A DNA stretch of 64,000 nucleotides, taken from Proteobacteria bacterium UBA2363. Lineage in GTDB: Bacteria > Pseudomonadota > Gammaproteobacteria > Xanthomonadales > UBA2363. Positions 60,670 to 64,000 of this stretch are shown here, piece by piece (the stretch's first letter is position 1; every line of letters starts with the position of its first letter). The DNA lies in the NCBI GenBank assembly GCA_002344355.1, contig DDTN01000022.1, positions 1-64,000 of the forward strand, in the 5' to 3' direction. The notes below the pieces were generated by a model. That model worked only from the letters and a program-made list of their open reading frames with translations, made no database searches and was not told the origin of the DNA. A program made the position numbers and the translations under genes.

Positions 60670-61185
60670 TCACACCAGCAGCGAGCGCAGCATCCAGGCG
60701 GTCTTCTCGTGCGCCTGCATGCGCTGCGTGGCGAGGTCGGCGCTCGGCTGGTCGTCCGCGCCGTCGGCCACCTTGAACACCTCGCGGGCGGTGCGGGCGC
60801 AGGTCTCGTGGCCGTCGACCAGCTGGCCGACCATGCCCTTCCAGTCCGGCACCCCGGCCTCCTCCTTGATCGCCGACAGGCCGGCGAACTGCGCGCCCGA
60901 GCCGGGCGCGTACATGCCCAGCGCGCGGATCCGCTCGGCGATCTCGTCGTTGGCCAGCCACAGCTCGTTGTACTGGGTCTCGAACATCGTGTGCAGGGTG
61001 TTGAACATCGGCCCGGTGACGTTCCAGTGGAACGCGTGGGTCTTCAGGTACAGGGTGTAGTTGTCGGCCAGCAGCCGGGCCAGCCCCTCGGCGATCTGCC
61101 GGCGCTGCTTCTCGGGGATGCCGATGTCGATCTTCGCCTCGGCCTTCTTCGCCTTCGCCTCGATCTTGCGCTTGCCGTTTGCCAT
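60670..61185 (-). CDS. dps: Dps-type DNA-binding ferritin
   Basis: Dodecameric iron-storage and DNA-protection protein (171 aa). A Lys/Ala-rich N-terminal tail (2-20) can bind DNA. Ferroxidase ligands lie at the subunit interface: His53 (AFHWNV), His65 (NTLH), Glu69, Asp80 and Glu84, the same spacing as His51/63 and Asp67/78, Glu82 of E. coli. The ATG at 61185 is chosen over 61191 because AAGGAG is 6 bases before it and would be 0 bases before the other. Divergent from hrpA with a 60-80 base promoter gap. Confidence 0.96.
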   Translation of the reverse strand: MANGKRKIEAKAKKAEAKIDIGIPEKQRRQIAEGLARLLADNYTLYLKTHAFHWNVTGPMFNTLHTMFETQYNELWLANDEIAERIRALGMYAPGSGAQFAGLSAIKEEAGVPDWKGMVGQLVDGHETCARTAREVFKVADGADDQPSADLATQRMQAHEKTAWMLRSLLV

Positions 61186-61262
61186 GACCATCTCCTTAAG
61201 CTCGACACGGTGTTGGCCCTAGGCTAGCGCCCCCCGGCGTCACAATGAAGTCACCAATACCC

Positions 61263-64000
61263 ATGGCGGCCATCGATCCAGCCAATCGCCGACCCGAGCC
61301 GCCGCCCCTGCCGGCGCCGGGCGACACGCGCTGCACCGACCGCGGCCGGCTGCTGCGCCTGCGCCAGCGCCTGCGCGGCGCCAGTCCGGAGCAGACGCCG
61401 GCCCTGGCCGAACAGTACCGGATGCTCTGCGAAACCTCGGCGGCGGCGGTGGCGGCCCGTCGCCAGGCGCTGCCGGTGCCGCGCTTCGACGGCAGCCTGC
61501 CGATCCACGCCGAGGGCGAGCGCCTGGCCGGACTGATCGCCCGGCACCGGGTGGTGGTGGTCGCCGGCGAGACCGGCTCCGGCAAGACCACCCAGATCCC
61601 GAAGCTGGCGCTGGTGGCAGGTCGCGGCGCCGCCGGCGCCATCGCCTGCACCCAGCCGCGCCGGATCGCGGCGCGCAGCGTGGCGCGCCGGGTCGCCGAG
61701 GAACTCGACACCCGGCTCGGCGAACTGGTCGGCTACCAGGTGCGCTTCGACGAGCGCGCCGGCGAGGACACCGCGATCCGCTTCATGACCGACGGCATCC
61801 TGCTCGCCCAGGCGCAGTCCGACCCCTGGCTGTCCGCCTACGACACGATCCTGGTCGACGAGGCCCACGAGCGTTCGCTGAACATCGACTTCCTGCTCGG
61901 CCTGCTCAAGCGCCTGCTGGCGCGCCGCGACGACCTCAAGGTGATCGTCACCTCGGCGACCATCGACACCGCACGCTTCGCGGCCTTCTTCGACGGCGCG
62001 CCGGTTGTCGAGATCCCCGGCCGCAGCTATCCGGTGGAGCGGCGCTGGCGGCCGCTGGCCGAGCGCGAGCGCGGCGAGCGCGGCCTGCTGGCGGCGCTCG
62101 CCGACACCGTCGCCGAGATCGGTCGCGAGGACCCGCAGGGCGACGTCCTGGTGTTCCTGCCCGGCGAACGCGAGATCCGCGAGGCGCACCGCGTGCTCGC
62201 AGACCTGCGCCTGCGCCACACCGAGGTCCTGCCGCTGTACGCGAGGCTGTCGGCGCGCGACCAGGACCGCGTGTTCCGGCCCGGCACCGGCCGGCGGATC
62301 GTGCTGGCCACCAACGTCGCCGAGACCTCGCTGACCGTGCCGCGGATCCGCCACGTGGTCGACGCCGGCACCGCCCGGATCAGCCGCTACAGCCCGCGCA
62401 GCAAGGTGCAGCGCCTGGAGGTCGAGCCGATCGCCCGCGCCAACGCCGAGCAGCGCGCCGGCCGCTGCGGCCGCACCGGGCCGGGCATCGCCTGGCGGCT
62501 GTACGACGAGGCCGACTTCCTGGCGCGCCCGGAGTACGCCGACCCGGAGATCCTGCGCAGCTCGCTGGCCAACGTCATCCTGCGCATGCTGTCGCTGGGG
62601 CTGGGCGACATCGAGGCGTTCCCGTTCATCGATCCGCCCGGCGAGCGCGCCATCCGCGAGGGCCTGCAGCAGCTCGCCGAGCTCAGGGCGGTCGATGGCC
62701 AGCGCCGGCTCACCGACATCGGCCGGGCGATGGCGCGCTTCCCGATCGACGTCCAGCTCGCCTGGATGCTGGTCGAGGCCCGCGAGCTGGGCAGCCTGCG
62801 CGAGCTGCTGGCGATCGTCGCCTTCCTGGGCGTGCAGGATCCGCGCGAGCGGCCGGCCGAGGTCCGCCAGCTCGCCGACAGCCGGCACGCCGAGTACGCC
62901 GACCACCGCTCGGATTTCCTGTCGGCCTGGAAGCTGTGGCAGGCGTTCGACGCCGCCCACGCCGAGCTCGGCAGCAGCCGGCTGCGCGCCTGGTGCGAGG
63001 AGCGCTTCCTCAACTTCATGCGCATGCGCGAGTGGCGCGAGCTGCACCGGCAACTGCTGCAGATCGCCGATGCCGCCGGCTGGCCGCTGGCCGGCCCGGA
63101 CGGCAAGCCGGCCAGCTACGAGACGATCCACCGGGCGATCCTGGCCGGGCTGCCGACCAGCGTCGCCCGGCGCGGCGAGAAGGGCCTGTACGAGGGCACC
63201 CGCAGCCGCGGCTTCTCGATCTTCCCGGGCAGCGCCCTGGCCAAGGCGCAGCCGCCCTGGCTGCTGTCGCTGTCGGTGATCCAGACCGCCCGGCTGTACG
63301 CGCACGTCAACGCCCGGATCGAGCCGGACTGGCTGTACGCGCAGGCCGGGCACCTGCTGCGGCGGACCGTGTTCGAGCCGTTCTGGGATGCCGACCGCGG
63401 CCGCGTCCAGGCGTTCGAGCAGGCCAGCCTGCTCGGCCTGGTGGTGCATGCCAGGCGCCGGGTCGACTATGCCGCCACCGACCCCGCCGGCGCCCGCGCG
63501 ATCTTCCTGCGCGACGGCCTGGCCGAATGCGACCTGCGCAGCCGCAGCGACTTCGTGGCCGGCAACGCCGAGGTCCTGGCGCAGGCGCGCGAGCGCGAGG
63601 CCGCGCAGCGGCGCCAGGGCCTGGTGCTGGATGCCGAGGCACGGGCGCAGTTCTTCGAGGCGCTGGTGCCGGCCACGGTGAACTCGACCCGCGCCCTCGA
63701 CGACTGGTACCGCCGGTCGCCGGCGGCGGAGCGCCGGCGCCTTTCCTGGCAGCTCTCCGACCTGCTGGCCAGCGACCCCGGCGGCGACGGCTATCCGGCC
63801 CGGATCCAGCTTGCCGGCCACTGGTTCGAGCTGGACTACCGGTTCACGCCGGGCGACGAGGCCGACGGCGTCAGCCTTCGGCTGCCGCTGGCCTGGCTCA
63901 ACGCCGTGCCGGCCGCGCGCCTGGAATGGCTGGTGCCGGGCCTGTTGCCGGTCCGGGTGGCCGAGCTGATCCGCTCCCTGGCCAAGCCGCTGCGACGCAA
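61263..64000 (+). CDS. hrpA: ATP-dependent RNA helicase HrpA, 5' part (3' end outside window)
   Basis: DEAH-box helicase that rescues stalled or collided ribosomes in bacteria. The window contains about 912 residues. Walker A GETGSGKT (102-109), DEAH (199-202), SATI (about 231-234), TNVAETSLTVP and QRAGRCGRTGPG further on, then winged-helix/ratchet, OB-fold (DUF1605) and the beginning of the HrpA-specific DUF3418 region. An in-frame ATG at 61245 would add six residues; neither has a clear ribosome-binding site. The frame is open at base 64000. Family length is about 1300. Confidence 0.96.
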   Translation, partial: MAAIDPANRRPEPPPLPAPGDTRCTDRGRLLRLRQRLRGASPEQTPALAEQYRMLCETSAAAVAARRQALPVPRFDGSLPIHAEGERLAGLIARHRVVVVAGETGSGKTTQIPKLALVAGRGAAGAIACTQPRRIAARSVARRVAEELDTRLGELVGYQVRFDERAGEDTAIRFMTDGILLAQAQSDPWLSAYDTILVDEAHERSLNIDFLLGLLKRLLARRDDLKVIVTSATIDTARFAAFFDGAPVVEIPGRSYPVERRWRPLAERERGERGLLAALADTVAEIGREDPQGDVLVFLPGEREIREAHRVLADLRLRHTEVLPLYARLSARDQDRVFRPGTGRRIVLATNVAETSLTVPRIRHVVDAGTARISRYSPRSKVQRLEVEPIARANAEQRAGRCGRTGPGIAWRLYDEADFLARPEYADPEILRSSLANVILRMLSLGLGDIEAFPFIDPPGERAIREGLQQLAELRAVDGQRRLTDIGRAMARFPIDVQLAWMLVEARELGSLRELLAIVAFLGVQDPRERPAEVRQLADSRHAEYADHRSDFLSAWKLWQAFDAAHAELGSSRLRAWCEERFLNFMRMREWRELHRQLLQIADAAGWPLAGPDGKPASYETIHRAILAGLPTSVARRGEKGLYEGTRSRGFSIFPGSALAKAQPPWLLSLSVIQTARLYAHVNARIEPDWLYAQAGHLLRRTVFEPFWDADRGRVQAFEQASLLGLVVHARRRVDYAATDPAGARAIFLRDGLAECDLRSRSDFVAGNAEVLAQAREREAAQRRQGLVLDAEARAQFFEALVPATVNSTRALDDWYRRSPAAERRRLSWQLSDLLASDPGGDGYPARIQLAGHWFELDYRFTPGDEADGVSLRLPLAWLNAVPAARLEWLVPGLLPVRVAELIRSLAKPLRR

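Noticed and set aside
61186..61191. Dps start two codons upstream
   Set aside because: The ribosome-binding site AAGGAG would touch that ATG directly; the ATG at 61185 has proper spacing.

Overview
The window is 64 kb of very GC-rich DNA with dense genes, short spacers and several 4-8 bp stop/start overlaps. Gene content points to a gammaproteobacterium of the order Lysobacterales (Xanthomonadales). The evidence is the ftsH-folP-glmM and rpsP-rimM-trmD-rplS blocks, a thiopurine methyltransferase, a TonB-dependent receptor with a carboxypeptidase-like N-terminal domain, many ECF sigma factor/Ser-Thr kinase pairs, and purine-rich heptad repeats between genes. I cannot name a genus from sequence alone. 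No rRNA, tRNA, CRISPR array, insertion sequence or phage gene was seen.

Layout. 1-4029: housekeeping block ftsH (3' part), a small membrane ORF, folP, glmM. 4133-7667: a 2-oxoglutarate oxygenase-like gene converging on a penicillin-acylase-family gene. 7908-12986: a signalling module made of an ECF sigma factor, a membrane anti-sigma-like protein, a low-GC orphan gene and an exported TPR-CHAT protease-like protein. 12987-14930: asnB behind what reads as a complete transcription attenuator, with an Asn-rich leader peptide, an antiterminator and a terminator. 14949-18656: a VOC protein, a slipin/NfeD pair and tpm. 18745-24295: a phosphate-scavenging group (phytase-like lipoprotein, TonB receptor, purple-acid-phosphatase-like enzyme) around a Pho-box-like site. 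24578-28000: a beta-helix exported protein and parC.

28148-33164 (minus strand) is a second module, ECF sigma/Ser-Thr kinase/TPR-CHAT. It faces two paralogous exported propeller proteins across a perfect inverted repeat that resembles two back-to-back ECF promoters. 36517-39230 holds an MFS exporter, an 81-residue orphan protein behind a 13-bp direct repeat, and ypjD.

From 39230 to 61185 the usual gammaproteobacterial run ypjD/ffh/rpsP-rimM-trmD-rplS is split by two blocks of accessory genes. The first (39350-43622) carries a secreted protein, an ECF sigma/TPR kinase pair and a lipoprotein. The second (45221-58055) carries an AraC regulator, a DUF2306 membrane protein, a complete bufferin-type copper RiPP operon (bufA-bufB-bufC-bufD) with its own ECF sigma factor and NrsF-type anti-sigma factor, an exported protein, the long helicase Lhr and an IPTL-CTERM exported protein. 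The promoter in front of bufA matches GTAACC-N16-CGAA. The window closes with dps and the 5' part of hrpA.

The recurring theme is envelope stress and signalling. There are four ECF sigma factors in about 41 kb, each with a different partner type (anti-sigma-like protein, receptor kinase, TPR kinase, NrsF). Two of the modules end in an exported CHAT protein.
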